NCBI GenBank assembly: GCA_016841905.1
Contig: JAENYF010000003.1
Coordinates: forward strand, 40,325 to 104,324
Reading direction: 5' to 3'
Source: Desulfoscipio geothermicus
Lineage (GTDB): Bacteria; Bacillota; Desulfotomaculia; Desulfotomaculales; Desulfallaceae
DNA: 64,000 nt
Positions within the stretch are counted from its first letter, which is position 1. The number at the start of each line of letters is the position of its first letter. Below, piece after piece: positions 52,801 through 61,303 of the stretch. The position numbers and the translations under genes are program-made. The notes under the pieces were generated by a model that worked only from the letters and a program-made list of their open reading frames with translations, ran no database searches and was not told the DNA's origin.

Positions 52801-53340
52801 TTGTTCGGTATCGTATCCGATTTATCTCGCTGGGCAGTTCCCATCGTGCTGTTGCTGGTACCCTTGCTGGCCATGCTCCGTGGCGTCAACGTATATGAAA
52901 AATTTGTGGAAGGGGCAGAGGCAGGTTTTGGTACTGCTATTAAGACCATACCGTTTTTAGTTGCGATGCTGGTGGCTATCAGCATATTCAGAGCCTCCGG
53001 TGCATTGGATATGATGACATCCGTGTTAGCACCGGTATTAAGCCTGGTGGGATTTCCTGCTGAAGTGCTGCCACATGCCATTATGCGCCCTCTCTCGGGT
53101 GGTGCTTCGCTGGGCATAGCTACCGACATCATAAAAACATATGGTCCGGATAGTTTCATTGGCCGCCTGGTTTCCACTATGCAGGGCAGCTCAGACACCA
53201 CTTTCTACGTGTTAACGTTATATTTCGGATCGGTGGGGATTTCCCGGTACCGTTACTCCATAATTTCCGGACTTTGCGCTGATTTTACCACTCTAATAGC
53301 TTCTGTTTATGTTGCGCATAAGTTATTTGGACCGGCCTAG
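52801..53340 (+). CDS. spmB: Spore maturation protein B
   Basis: A 179-aa partner of SpmA: WAVPIVLLLVPLLAMLRGVNVYEKFVEGAEAGFGTAIKTIPFLVAMLVAISIFRASGALD, LPHAIMRPLSGGASLGIATDII, MQGSSDTTFYVLTLYFGSVGISRYRYSIISGLCADF. TTG start with GGAGGT upstream. The D-D-carboxypeptidase DacB that precedes spmA in Bacillus is absent. Confidence 0.93.
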   Translation: MFGIVSDLSRWAVPIVLLLVPLLAMLRGVNVYEKFVEGAEAGFGTAIKTIPFLVAMLVAISIFRASGALDMMTSVLAPVLSLVGFPAEVLPHAIMRPLSGGASLGIATDIIKTYGPDSFIGRLVSTMQGSSDTTFYVLTLYFGSVGISRYRYSIISGLCADFTTLIASVYVAHKLFGPA

Positions 53341-53398
53341 CCGGAACTTTTTATTTTGCAGAAAATCGTGGTAAAATGCATGGTGAGGTGATTAAGTA

Positions 53399-54124
53399 TT
53401 GGAGCGGTTGCAAAAATTCATGGCCAGATCCGGGGTAGCTTCCCGTCGTGGCAGTGAAGAACTAATAGCTCAGGGTAAGGTGCGGGTGAATGGTAAGCAA
53501 GTTATTGTGCCCGGCTTTAAAATAGACCCGCTGCGTGATAGGGTGGAGGTCAATGACCGACCGGTGCGTAAACCGGAGAAAAAAATATACATCTTGTTAT
53601 TTAAGCCTGCCGGGTATGTAAGTACGGTCACTGATCCCCAGGGGCGGCGTAAGGTAATTGATTTGTTAAGCGGTATAAAACAGCGCGTTTACCCGGTAGG
53701 CCGCTTGGATTATGATAGCGAAGGATTATTGCTGTTAACCAACGATGGTGCATTAACTTATGCTTTAACTCACCCGCGTCACGAGATACCCAAAACATAC
53801 CAGGTAAAGGTACAGGGAGTGCCTAACAAGAATAAACTGGAAGAACTAGCTAAAGGGGTGTTGCTGCAAGACGGACCCACTGCTGCGGCCAAAGTGCAGT
53901 TGCTGAAGAATTTTGGAGGTGATACTGCACTGCTTGAAATTACCATCCATGAAGGCAAGAACAGACAGGTGCGACGCATGTGCGAGCATATCGGGCACCA
54001 AGTGCTTAGCTTGCGGCGAGTAAGTATCGGTCCTTTAAAAATAGGTGATTTACAACGAGGCCGTTATCGGCATTTGACAAACCGTGAAGTGAAAATGTTA
54101 ATGAAGATGGTAAAAATATCTTGA
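53399..54124 (+). CDS. rluB: 23S rRNA pseudouridine synthase (RluB family)
   Basis: An S4 domain (ERLQKFMARSGVASRRGSEELIAQGKVRVNG, residues 1-31) is followed by an RsuA-type catalytic domain with the aspartate in YPVGRLDYDSEGLLLLTNDG, HPRHEIPKTYQVKV and the HEGKNRQVRRMCEHIGHQVLSLRRVSIGPL end. 241 aa. RluB modifies U2605 of 23S rRNA; RsuA-like specificity cannot be excluded, but the spm-rluB neighbourhood is the one in Bacillus. TTG start after GAGGTGA. Confidence 0.92.
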   Translation: MERLQKFMARSGVASRRGSEELIAQGKVRVNGKQVIVPGFKIDPLRDRVEVNDRPVRKPEKKIYILLFKPAGYVSTVTDPQGRRKVIDLLSGIKQRVYPVGRLDYDSEGLLLLTNDGALTYALTHPRHEIPKTYQVKVQGVPNKNKLEELAKGVLLQDGPTAAAKVQLLKNFGGDTALLEITIHEGKNRQVRRMCEHIGHQVLSLRRVSIGPLKIGDLQRGRYRHLTNREVKMLMKMVKIS

Positions 54125-54212
54125 TTATTTGTTTATCCTGGTACCGGTGGCAGGATATCCCGCTCCAAGCATAGAATTATGAACAAAACTCTGCTCGGAG
54201 GTGCATAAATAC

Positions 54213-54659
54213 GTGGCTGAATTCAATCCAGATACAGAAATTAGCGTTAAAGTCAGGTTAGATTTTAAAGGGCAGGGTCGGCCCGGACGATTTTTATTTG
54301 GTGGCAAACCTGTAGATAGGGCTGCTGAGGAGGTTAGAGAACAGCAAGTAGCGCTGCTGAGAAATGTGCCGATTCAAGGCATACATATTGATGATATCGA
54401 TACCAGTATTGAAGTTTATACTGTCTGGGATGACGAGAACGAAGTTAATGTAGCTTACGCACCGGTTATTCTTACTGTTACAGCAGATAATATAGAGGAT
54501 TTGCTGCGTTTTATTGTCCGGGAGAGCTTTTGTAAAATTGAGGTTATTGAACCGGCAAGTATAGTTATGTCACGCTACGACCTGGAACGTTTTTTATTCA
54601 AGGTTAGTAAAGAAATAAAAAATTATGTCGCGCGCATAGAAAGAAAACACAACTTGTAA
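54213..54659 (+). CDS. Conserved hypothetical protein
   Basis: 148 aa, soluble, rich in charged residues, starting at a GTG with GGAGGTGC upstream. Predicted strand-rich N-terminus (ISVKVRLDFKGQGRPGRFLFGGKPVD), an acidic centre (DDIDTSIEVYTVWDDENEVNVAYAPVILTVTAD) and a helical C-terminal end. I recognise no family. It lies between rluB and a membrane protein, each in its own short transcription unit. Confidence 0.7.
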   Translation: MAEFNPDTEISVKVRLDFKGQGRPGRFLFGGKPVDRAAEEVREQQVALLRNVPIQGIHIDDIDTSIEVYTVWDDENEVNVAYAPVILTVTADNIEDLLRFIVRESFCKIEVIEPASIVMSRYDLERFLFKVSKEIKNYVARIERKHNL

Positions 54660-54713
54660 TAATAATCATTAAATAAACGGCATATATCATGTTAAAAAGA
54701 AAGGTGATATGCC

Positions 54714-55172
54714 GTGCGTAAAGATTTTCTTTTCTGGGGTGTTAAATTAGAGCGTTGGTTGTTAAGGTTTGTCGTTATATGTGCGGTAATGCTTGTTTCC
54801 GTGCAATGGTTTACCAAAGACCCGGCGCTGCAGGTTATTAGTAAAGTAGATAAAACTTTAATTGACCAGGGTAGTCTTGGTCTTGTACAATCTGACTTGA
54901 ATAATCTGGTAACCTTTCAGCTATTGGATTATATTGCTCTACCCAAGGCTGCAGTGCTGGTAAACGGCGAAAAAAAGAGTTATTTTGAACATCGCTATGT
55001 TACCGTACCCGTTAATGATGGTGATGAGCTGGCTATTGATACCGGTTTTTATGAGCATGCTGTTTCCTTTAAAATAATCGATACTTATGGTAATGTTCGG
55101 GAGCCGGTAGTGGGTACTGTTATAGATGTGCAGGGGACAATAAAAAAAATCGGTACAGTGGTGATAGACTAA
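54714..55172 (+). CDS. Membrane-anchored protein of unknown function
   Basis: A 152-aa protein with an N-terminal membrane helix (LLRFVVICAVMLVSVQWF) preceded by a basic segment, and an extracytoplasmic beta-rich part (AAVLVNGEKKSYFEHRYVTVPVNDGDELAIDTGFYEHAVSFKIIDTYGNV) that looks like a small Ig-like or carbohydrate-binding fold. GTG start with AAAGAAAGGTGA upstream. No family recognised. It precedes the HutP gene by 41 bp. Confidence 0.68.
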   Translation: MRKDFLFWGVKLERWLLRFVVICAVMLVSVQWFTKDPALQVISKVDKTLIDQGSLGLVQSDLNNLVTFQLLDYIALPKAAVLVNGEKKSYFEHRYVTVPVNDGDELAIDTGFYEHAVSFKIIDTYGNVREPVVGTVIDVQGTIKKIGTVVID

Positions 55173-55213
55173 TCTACCAAAATCAATCGTTAAGCTAGTG
55201 GAGGTGTTTAGTG

Positions 55214-55633
55214 ATGGCGCCTTTAGGCAGCAGGGAAGTCGCCCGGGCCGCTATTAAGATGGCCCTTTCAGATAGCCGGGAACAGGAAAAAGAGCTAAAG
55301 TCGAGTTATTTGAAAACAGGAATTAAAACAGCAGCCGTAGACCACGGGGGCGATTTTATCGCCTCGGTAAATAAAATTATTGAGCGGTCCGTGGTAGCAG
55401 CCAAGCGGGAGGGAGTAATTCGCGAAGTGCACGCCGATGAAGGAGCTGTAGCCGGTGCAACCAGGGAGGCTATTTCCCAGGTGATGACCAAGGCCCTGGG
55501 CCTGAATGTGGGCGGTAAAATAGGCATTGCCAGGCACCAGGATCATATCAGTGTGGCGGTTTTCTTCGGGGTTGGTATGCTTCACCTGGATGAGGTAGCT
55601 ATCGGTCTTGGCCACCGGGCAGTATCTTCTTAA
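55214..55633 (+). CDS. HutP family RNA-binding antiterminator
   Basis: HutP of Bacillus is a hexamer that, with L-histidine and Mg2+, binds UAG-rich mRNA and prevents termination before the hut genes. This 139-aa protein has the family core GGKIGIARHQDHISVAVFFGVGMLHLDEVAIGLGHRAV and an N-terminal TAAVDHGGDFIASVNKIIERSVVAAKREGVI. The conserved histidines that contact metal and ligand are kept in part (IARHQDHIS and GLGHRA). No hut genes are near; the next genes are aroH and, after a UAG-rich leader, aroF-tyrA-aroA. ATG 55214 follows GAGGTG. Confidence 0.85.
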   Translation: MAPLGSREVARAAIKMALSDSREQEKELKSSYLKTGIKTAAVDHGGDFIASVNKIIERSVVAAKREGVIREVHADEGAVAGATREAISQVMTKALGLNVGGKIGIARHQDHISVAVFFGVGMLHLDEVAIGLGHRAVSS

Positions 55634-55650
55634 AGATGCAGGGTAAAATA

Positions 55651-56010
55651 ATGCGAGGTATCAGAGGTGCGATTACGGTTGATGAAAACACAGCACAAGC
55701 AATTGGAGCGGCTGCCCAAAAGCTTGTTAATGCTATGCTAACCGCAAATAACAACCTGGCTGTTGAGGATATAGTAAGTGTATTGTTTACGGTAACCAGT
55801 GATTTAAATAGGGCTTTTCCGGCTACAGCGGTCAGAGAGATAGCTGGTTTTAGCCAGGTACCCATGATGTGTGCTCTGGAAATGGATGTTCCCGGCAGCC
55901 TTCGTCGGTGTATCAGGGTGCTCATGCTGGTTAATACCGGTGTGGGTCAAAGTGAGATCAAGCATGTCTACTTGGGCGATGCCGCCTCTCTTCGTCCAGA
56001 CTTAATTTAA
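55651..56010 (+). CDS. aroH: Chorismate mutase AroH
   Basis: AroH converts chorismate to prephenate. This 119-aa monofunctional class II type enzyme has RGIRGAITVDENTAQAIGAAAQKLVNAML, the active-site arginine region LFTVTSDLNRAFPATAVRE, the MMCALEMDV strand and RVLMLVNTGVGQSEIKHVYLGDAASLRPDL at the end. I start at ATG 55651 (MRGIRG), the usual family start; a weak GCAGGG is upstream. It is 17 bp after the hutP gene, so the two are co-transcribed. Supplies the tyrA product route downstream. Confidence 0.93.
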   Translation: MRGIRGAITVDENTAQAIGAAAQKLVNAMLTANNNLAVEDIVSVLFTVTSDLNRAFPATAVREIAGFSQVPMMCALEMDVPGSLRRCIRVLMLVNTGVGQSEIKHVYLGDAASLRPDLI

Positions 56011-56052
56011 AGCATACCTGTCTTGGCATAGGTATGCAGGATGAAGGAATGG

Positions 56053-56140
56053 AAAACAGCGCTTGCCGTCTCATACAAGCCGGCTAGTCGTTATTAACCA
56101 GTCACAGAACTGTAATTAACGTCAAGGGCTGTTTTGTTTT
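56053..56140 (+). terminator. Long-range terminator after aroH
   Basis: AAAACAGC (56053-56060) pairs with GCTGTTTT (56128-56135), and CTTG (56062-56065) with CAAG (56123-56126); the T-rich tail is TTGTTTT. The loop is over 50 nt and can itself fold. A separate hairpin, GCATACCT/AGGTATGC (56012-56037), lies just before and has no T run. Confidence 0.6.
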
Positions 56141-56171
56141 ATACATCAAGCACAAATGTTTTGTAACGCTG

Positions 56172-56200
56172 TTGCACCAGATAATCAAAAATGTTATTAT
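56172..56200 (+). promoter_or_regulatory. Sigma-A promoter of the aroF leader
   Basis: TTGCAC (56172-56177), a 17-bp spacer and TATTAT (56195-56200) with TGT upstream (extended -10). Initiation is expected near 56207. Confidence 0.65.
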
Positions 56201-56206
56201 ATTTGC

Positions 56207-56314
56207 ACGGTAGCATGGTTTAGTTATCTAGTTAAAAATTACTTTATGGAGCATGGTAGTATGGTAGGGGGCGATGTTATATGAAAACATAATCACTCCC
56301 CTGGGGAGTTTTTT
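56207..56314 (+). promoter_or_regulatory. UAG-rich leader with terminator upstream of aroF-tyrA-aroA
   Basis: The leader starts about 56207 and holds five TAG triplets (56211, 56221, 56229, 56257, 56265), spaced in part by eight bases, then a terminator ACTCCC(CTG)GGGAGT with a six-T run at 56295-56314. The aroF start is about 115 bp further on. UAG triplets at short spacing are what HutP binds, and a HutP-family gene lies two genes upstream. The T-box motif (a specifier stem plus the TGGNACCGCG bulge) is not present. The regulatory role is inferred, not seen. A weak alternative promoter after the terminator (TTGAAA, 56330-56335) would bypass it. Confidence 0.5.
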
Positions 56315-56432
56315 GCATTTTTAGGCGACTTGAAAACTGCAGTGTGTTAAATAAAGAATGTTTAGTATATATTAACGCTAAGAATAATACAACTAAGCTA
56401 AACTAATAGGTGTATAAAATGGAGGCTTAATA

Positions 56433-57461
56433 ATGATCGTTGTGATGACTCACAATGTAGATAGCTATGATATAGATAACATTTTAAAAAAATTGGAAAA
56501 GGCAGGTTTTCAAATTCACCTTTCCCGAGGTGTGGAAAGAACTATTATTGGAGCTATCGGCGATAAAACCAGGCTGACTGATTTGAATCTCGAAGCTATG
56601 CCGGGCGTGGAAAAGGTGGTTCCTATTCTACAGCCCTACAAATTAGCCAGCCGGGCCTACAAAGATGAGCCTACTATAATAAAAGTAGGGGATTTGTCTA
56701 TAGGCGGGGATAATATCCATGTAATGGCCGGTCCCTGCGCTGTAGAAAGCTGGGAACAGCTACTGCAGACGGCACAAATCGTTAAAGAAGCCGGAGCTAC
56801 CCTGTTGCGGGGCGGGGCCTTTAAGCCGCGCACCTCACCTTATTCCTTCCAGGGGCTGGAAGAGAAGGGGTTGGAAATGCTGGCTGAAGCCCGGGAACGC
56901 ACGGGTCTGCGTATTGTTACCGAAGTAATGGATACTCGCACGGTAGGATTAGTGGCCAGATATGCTGATATTCTGCAAATCGGCACCCGCAATATGTCAA
57001 ACTTTATTCTACTGCGGGAGATTGCCTGGGCAGGCAAGCCGGTATTGCTGAAACGGGGCTCCTCAGCCACCATAGAGGAATGGCTGTTAGCAGCGGAATA
57101 TATCCTGGCCGAGGGGAACCGCGAAGTAATTCTCTGCGAGCGGGGTATCCGCACCTTTGATGATTACACCAGAAATACGTTGGACCTTACCGCTGTGCCG
57201 GTATTAAAATATTTAAGTCACCTGCCGGTTATCGTGGACCCCAGTCATGCAATTGGTAAATGGCGGTTTGTTGAACCCATGTCCCGGGCTGCTATAGCAG
57301 CGGGAGCGGACGGACTGTTGATTGAGGTGCACCCCAATCCCTCAGAAGCCATATGTGACGGACCCCAGTCTTTAAACCCGGAGAATTTCCGGGAACTGAT
57401 GCAGCAATTAAGCGGTATTGCTGAGTTAATGGGTAAACGAATAGGTCATTTGCCATGTTAA
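56433..57461 (+). CDS. aroF: 3-deoxy-7-phosphoheptulonate synthase (Thermotoga type, with N-terminal ferredoxin-like domain)
   Basis: The first step of the shikimate pathway, from PEP and erythrose 4-phosphate. Residues 1-70 are a ferredoxin-like regulatory domain (IVVMTHNVDSYDIDNILKKLEKAGFQIHLSRGVERTIIGAIGD) that in Thermotoga closes over the active site when tyrosine or phenylalanine binds. The barrel shows VMAGPCAVES, LLRGGAFKPRTSPYSFQG, DILQIGTRNMSNF, VLLKRG and PVIVDPSHAIGKW. 342 aa. ATG start with GGAGGC upstream. It overlaps tyrA by 7 bp. Confidence 0.95.
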   Translation: MIVVMTHNVDSYDIDNILKKLEKAGFQIHLSRGVERTIIGAIGDKTRLTDLNLEAMPGVEKVVPILQPYKLASRAYKDEPTIIKVGDLSIGGDNIHVMAGPCAVESWEQLLQTAQIVKEAGATLLRGGAFKPRTSPYSFQGLEEKGLEMLAEARERTGLRIVTEVMDTRTVGLVARYADILQIGTRNMSNFILLREIAWAGKPVLLKRGSSATIEEWLLAAEYILAEGNREVILCERGIRTFDDYTRNTLDLTAVPVLKYLSHLPVIVDPSHAIGKWRFVEPMSRAAIAAGADGLLIEVHPNPSEAICDGPQSLNPENFRELMQQLSGIAELMGKRIGHLPC

Positions 57462-58549
57462 TTGAACGCTGCGCCATTATTGGTGTGGGTTTGATTGGCG
57501 GCTCAATGGGGCTGGCGCTTGTTGAACGCCAATTAGTAGAGCATATTTGCGGTGTAGATGTGAACCAGGATAACCTGTCTATGGCCTTGGCTGCAGGCGC
57601 AATTCACCAGGCGGCCGCCATACCTGAAGCCGTTTCCGGTGCGGATTTGGTTATCCTGGCTGCGCCGGTGGGAACTGCGCAGCATTTGTTAACAGAAATA
57701 AAACAGTATTTAAAACCAGGTGCTGTGGTCACGGATGTGGGCAGTACAAAAGAACAGATGGTGAGACAGGCCGGGAAATATATTGACGGCGGTCGATTTG
57801 TCGGCGGTCATCCCATGACCGGTGCCGAAACAGCCGGCTTTAGCGGTGCTGATCCTTATCTTTTTGAAAACGCTTTTTACTTGTTAACCCCTACACCTGA
57901 AACAGATACCGGAGCACTGTACACTGTTCGCCGGCTGGTACAGGCCATCGGAGCAGTAGTAATGGAAATGTCTCCTCAGGAACATGACCTGGTGACAGCA
58001 GCTGTCAGTCACCTGCCCCATTTCATGGCTGTATCCCTTGTAACTGCGGTGGCGGCTATGGCGGTTGGTGAGCAAGCTATGGCGCTGGCTGCGGGGGGAT
58101 TTCGGGATACCACAAGGATCGCTGCCAGCAGTCCAAGCATGTGGCGGGATATATTTATGTCCAATAGTGAACAGGTGCTGAAGGCACTTGAATATATGCG
58201 CAGTGCCATGGATGGGCTCGAGTCTGCTCTACGTCAGCAGGATGTGGAGAAAATGATGCACATATTATCTAGTGCCAGCACGGTTAGAAAGAAATTGCCC
58301 TTAAGGCCTAAAGGCTACCTCCCTTACATTTTTGAAATAGTTGTTAGCGTGCCGGATCGTCCTGGAGTTATTGCCGGTCTGGCTGGAATGCTGGGCGAGG
58401 AGGGCATAAATATAGTGGAAATAGAAATACTGAGAGCCCGGGAGGGGTACGGGGGTACCATTAGAGTTGGTTTCGTTACTGCTGGAGAGCAGGACAGGGC
58501 TATGGAGTTGTTTCAGGCCAGGGGGATTAGGTGTCGCCGCAAGGTTTAA
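57455..58549 (+). CDS. tyrA: Prephenate dehydrogenase with ACT domain
   Basis: TyrA oxidises prephenate to 4-hydroxyphenylpyruvate for tyrosine. The NAD fold is CAIIGVGLIGGSMGLALVE; the substrate part has GGHPMTGAETAGFSGADPYLFENAFYLLTPTP and AVSHLPHFMAVSLV; FRDTTRIAASSPSMWRDIFMSN follows. Residues about 290-364 form an ACT domain (IFEIVVSVPDRPGVIAGLAGMLGEEGINIVEIEI), which usually gives feedback by tyrosine. 364 aa. Starts inside the aroF end. Confidence 0.94.
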   Translation: MLIERCAIIGVGLIGGSMGLALVERQLVEHICGVDVNQDNLSMALAAGAIHQAAAIPEAVSGADLVILAAPVGTAQHLLTEIKQYLKPGAVVTDVGSTKEQMVRQAGKYIDGGRFVGGHPMTGAETAGFSGADPYLFENAFYLLTPTPETDTGALYTVRRLVQAIGAVVMEMSPQEHDLVTAAVSHLPHFMAVSLVTAVAAMAVGEQAMALAAGGFRDTTRIAASSPSMWRDIFMSNSEQVLKALEYMRSAMDGLESALRQQDVEKMMHILSSASTVRKKLPLRPKGYLPYIFEIVVSVPDRPGVIAGLAGMLGEEGINIVEIEILRAREGYGGTIRVGFVTAGEQDRAMELFQARGIRCRRKV

Positions 58550-58590
58550 CAAATGGGGTAGTTAACGGGTGATAGAGGAGACGATATTTT

Positions 58591-59874
58591 GTGGAAATTT
58601 TCATAAATCCGGTGCGTGCTTTGCGCGGTGATACGCAGGTGCCCGGGGATAAATCCATATCCCACCGGGCAGTGATGCTGGGTGCGCTGGCTGAAGGAGA
58701 AACCGAAATTGAAAACTTTTTACCCGGTGAGGACTGCTTGTCGACCATCCAGGTGATTAAAGCACTGGGGGCAGATGTACATATAGAGAAAGACCGAGTG
58801 GTTGTGCGCGGTGGTGGGCTAAATGCGCTGCGGGAGCCTGAGGACGTGCTGGATGCAGGTAACTCAGGCACTACTATGCGTTTGATGGCGGGCATATTGT
58901 CCGGCTGCCCGTTTTTTTCGGTGCTCACCGGCGATGCCTCATTGCGCCGGCGACCAATGCAGCGGGTCATCCAGCCACTGTCTGCGATGGGTGCCCGGAT
59001 AACGTCCAGGGGGGGCAATGCTTATGCACCCATGGCTATAACAGGTGGTGCTCTTTGCGCCACTACCTACAGGTCACCGGTAGCCAGCGCCCAGGTTAAA
59101 TCTGCTCTTTTACTGGCCGGTTTGTTTGCTGATGGACCGACTACGGTAATTGAGCCGGCCCGCTCCAGAGACCACACTGAGCGGATGCTGAGTTATTTTG
59201 GTGCCCGGGTACAGGTTGAGGACAAGCAAGTATCGGTTTGGGGTAGACCAAAATTACAGGGCTCTAAAGTGGTTGTACCCGGTGATATATCCTCGGCAGT
59301 ATTTTTATTAGTAGCCTGTGCCGTGGTGCCGGGCGCGGACTTGATGGTACGCAATGTGGGCATTAATCCCACCCGCTCGGGAGCGCTGGAGGTACTTAAG
59401 GAGATGGGTGCCAATATAAACATCTTCAATGAACGCCAGGTAAGCGGTGAACCGGTGGCGGATATTAGAATACGCGGTAGCCGTCTGAAAGGCACAACTA
59501 TTAGCAGGGCGATTATTCCTTACCTTATTGATGAATTGCCTGCGCTAGCTGTTGCTGGGGCTCTGGCGGAAGGGGAAACGGTGGTGCGTGATGCCGCCGA
59601 ACTGCGTTATAAGGAAACGGACCGGATTACAACCGTGGTTAAACTGCTTAGTCAAATGGGTGTTGATATAACTGAGCAGGAGGACGGCTTTATTATTCGG
59701 GGTGGCCGGGCTTTGCAGGGAACGGAATGTGATAGTTTCGGCGACCACCGGTTGGCAATGGCTGCTGCCGTGGCCGGTTTAAATGCCCGGGGGATTACTA
59801 AAATCAAATCGGCAGAGTGTGTAAACATTTCTTTTCCTGCATTTTTTGATACATTAAACTCACTAAGTGTGTAA
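58591..59874 (+). CDS. aroA: 3-phosphoshikimate 1-carboxyvinyltransferase (EPSP synthase)
   Basis: AroA joins PEP to shikimate 3-phosphate. Motifs: GDTQVPGDKSISHRAVMLGALAEGETEIENFLPGEDC, LDAGNSGTTMRLMAGIL, the RRPMQRVIQPL box, and YKETDRITTVVKLLSQMG with FGDHRLAMAAAVAGL near the end. The GDKSISHRA and AGNSGT pattern and the long form resemble class II (Bacillus-type) enzymes, which often tolerate glyphosate. 427 aa, GTG start. It ends the aro transcription unit. Confidence 0.96.
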   Translation: MEIFINPVRALRGDTQVPGDKSISHRAVMLGALAEGETEIENFLPGEDCLSTIQVIKALGADVHIEKDRVVVRGGGLNALREPEDVLDAGNSGTTMRLMAGILSGCPFFSVLTGDASLRRRPMQRVIQPLSAMGARITSRGGNAYAPMAITGGALCATTYRSPVASAQVKSALLLAGLFADGPTTVIEPARSRDHTERMLSYFGARVQVEDKQVSVWGRPKLQGSKVVVPGDISSAVFLLVACAVVPGADLMVRNVGINPTRSGALEVLKEMGANINIFNERQVSGEPVADIRIRGSRLKGTTISRAIIPYLIDELPALAVAGALAEGETVVRDAAELRYKETDRITTVVKLLSQMGVDITEQEDGFIIRGGRALQGTECDSFGDHRLAMAAAVAGLNARGITKIKSAECVNISFPAFFDTLNSLSV

Positions 59875-59878
59875 TAAT

Positions 59879-59917
59879 AAACCTGGAAGGATATCACCTT
59901 TTTCAGGTTTATTTTTT
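59879..59917 (+). terminator. Rho-independent terminator after aroA
   Basis: AAACCTG (59879-59885) pairs with CAGGTTT (59904-59910), with inner AAGG/CCTT pairs, then ATTTTTT. Confidence 0.85.
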
Positions 59918-59987
59918 ATCTTAAAGAGGATATTCCTGTGGCATGTCGAAAAGAATTGGAGTATTGTTTTCTTTGGAGTGGAACACA

Positions 59988-60665
59988 ATGGGGCGTTTAC
60001 TAAAAATTGCCATTGATGGCCCTGCCGGCGCAGGTAAAAGCACGGTTGCTAAATTAGTGGCGGAAAAGTTGGAATATGTCTATGTAGACACAGGGGCTAT
60101 GTATCGGGCTGTAACATTACAGGCCTTAATGGATAAAATTGATATGGGGGATGAAACAAGCCTGACTCGGTTAGCTGAAAGTGTGGGGTTAGTACTGCGG
60201 GTTGATAAAAAAGGCAATACCCGTATAGTTCTAAATGATGTGGACGTTTCATTCCAGATTAGGACCCCATTAGTTTCTCGGTGTGTATCACAGGTTTCAC
60301 AAATTCCTGGTGTTAGACAAAGAATGACGCATTTGCAGAAGGAGATGGCTGCCGGGGGCGGCGTGGTCATGGAGGGTCGGGATATCGGCACCACGGTGCT
60401 ACCTGATGCGGAGATGAAATATTTCCTTACTGCCTCAGTGGAAGAGCGAGCCCGGCGCCGTTATGCCGAACTTTTACAGCGTGGCTTTACGGTGACTCTT
60501 GAAGAAGTGCTTGCAGATATGGCCGAGCGTGATTATATTGATGCACAACGGGCAGTAGCACCTCTGAAGCCGGCCCCTGACGCTGAAATAATCGATTGTA
60601 CCGGTATGACTGTTGAACAGGTGGTTGATTTAATCACAAACCGGGTTTCTAGGAGGTCCGGTTAA
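59988..60665 (+). CDS. cmk: Cytidylate kinase
   Basis: Cmk phosphorylates CMP and dCMP. The P-loop is IAIDGPAGAGKSTVAKLVAEKL, then YVDTGAMYRAVTLQALM and VVMEGRDIGTTVLPDAEMKYFLTASVEERARRRYAE; the end reads DYIDAQRAVAPLKPAPDAEIIDCTGMTVEQV. 225 aa from ATG 59988, with TTTGGAG upstream. It overlaps plsC by one base. Conserved order cmk-plsC-ispH-rpsA. Confidence 0.96.
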   Translation: MGRLLKIAIDGPAGAGKSTVAKLVAEKLEYVYVDTGAMYRAVTLQALMDKIDMGDETSLTRLAESVGLVLRVDKKGNTRIVLNDVDVSFQIRTPLVSRCVSQVSQIPGVRQRMTHLQKEMAAGGGVVMEGRDIGTTVLPDAEMKYFLTASVEERARRRYAELLQRGFTVTLEEVLADMAERDYIDAQRAVAPLKPAPDAEIIDCTGMTVEQVVDLITNRVSRRSG

Positions 60666-61255
60666 TGTTATATAGTGTTAGTAAGGCAATTTGCATGGTA
60701 TACTTTAAACTGGTGCGTCATTTAAAAACTATTGGCGACCCCAAGTTGCCTGCTAATCAGGGCATAATAGTGGTATCCAATCATAGCAGTTACTGGGATC
60801 CGGTTGTGATAGGTTGTATATTAAATAGAAGGATTTCTTATATGGGCAAGGCAGAGTTATTTAAAATCCCAGTGCTCAGCTTTATTATTAAAAACTTTGG
60901 TACCTTTCCAGTAGATCGTGAGGGTATCAAACCTTCGTCAATACGCAGAGCATTGGAATTGCTTAACGATGGAAAAGTGGTCGGCATTTTTCCAGAGGGT
61001 ACCCGCAGCAAAACTAGTGAAATGTTAAACCCCCATTTAGGTGCTGCCATGTTGGCCTTAAAAGGGGGTGTGCCATTGTTGCCGGTAGCTCTTAGCGGTA
61101 CTAAAGGGTTCTGGGGTCAGATTAAAGTAAATGTCGGTAGGCCGATGAATTTAACTACGCTCAAACGGCGGAAAGTATCCAAAGAGGAAATGGAACGTGT
61201 TAGCCAGGAGCTGATGACGGAAATAAGCCGTTTGCTGGATGTTATCGATAAATAG
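60665..61255 (+). CDS. plsC: 1-acyl-sn-glycerol-3-phosphate acyltransferase
   Basis: PlsC makes phosphatidic acid. The catalytic HX4D is in VVSNHSSYWDPVVIG, the phosphate-binding site in GIFPEGTRSKT; GTFPVDREG and GVPLLPVALSGTKGFW are also typical. 196 aa, one N-terminal hydrophobic stretch. ATG start after AGGAGG. Fifth-gene distance to ispH is 48 bp. Confidence 0.94.
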   Translation: MLYSVSKAICMVYFKLVRHLKTIGDPKLPANQGIIVVSNHSSYWDPVVIGCILNRRISYMGKAELFKIPVLSFIIKNFGTFPVDREGIKPSSIRRALELLNDGKVVGIFPEGTRSKTSEMLNPHLGAAMLALKGGVPLLPVALSGTKGFWGQIKVNVGRPMNLTTLKRRKVSKEEMERVSQELMTEISRLLDVIDK

Positions 61256-61303
61256 CGTTGGGAAGTCAGTAATCTATATTTTGGCAAAGTTGCGGTGAAG
61301 TTG

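Noticed and set aside
56207..56314. T-box riboswitch before aroF
   Set aside because: The T-box sequence and a specifier stem are missing, although a leader terminator is present.
59944..59950. Exact TGTCGAA before cmk
   Set aside because: A chance match in front of a housekeeping gene.
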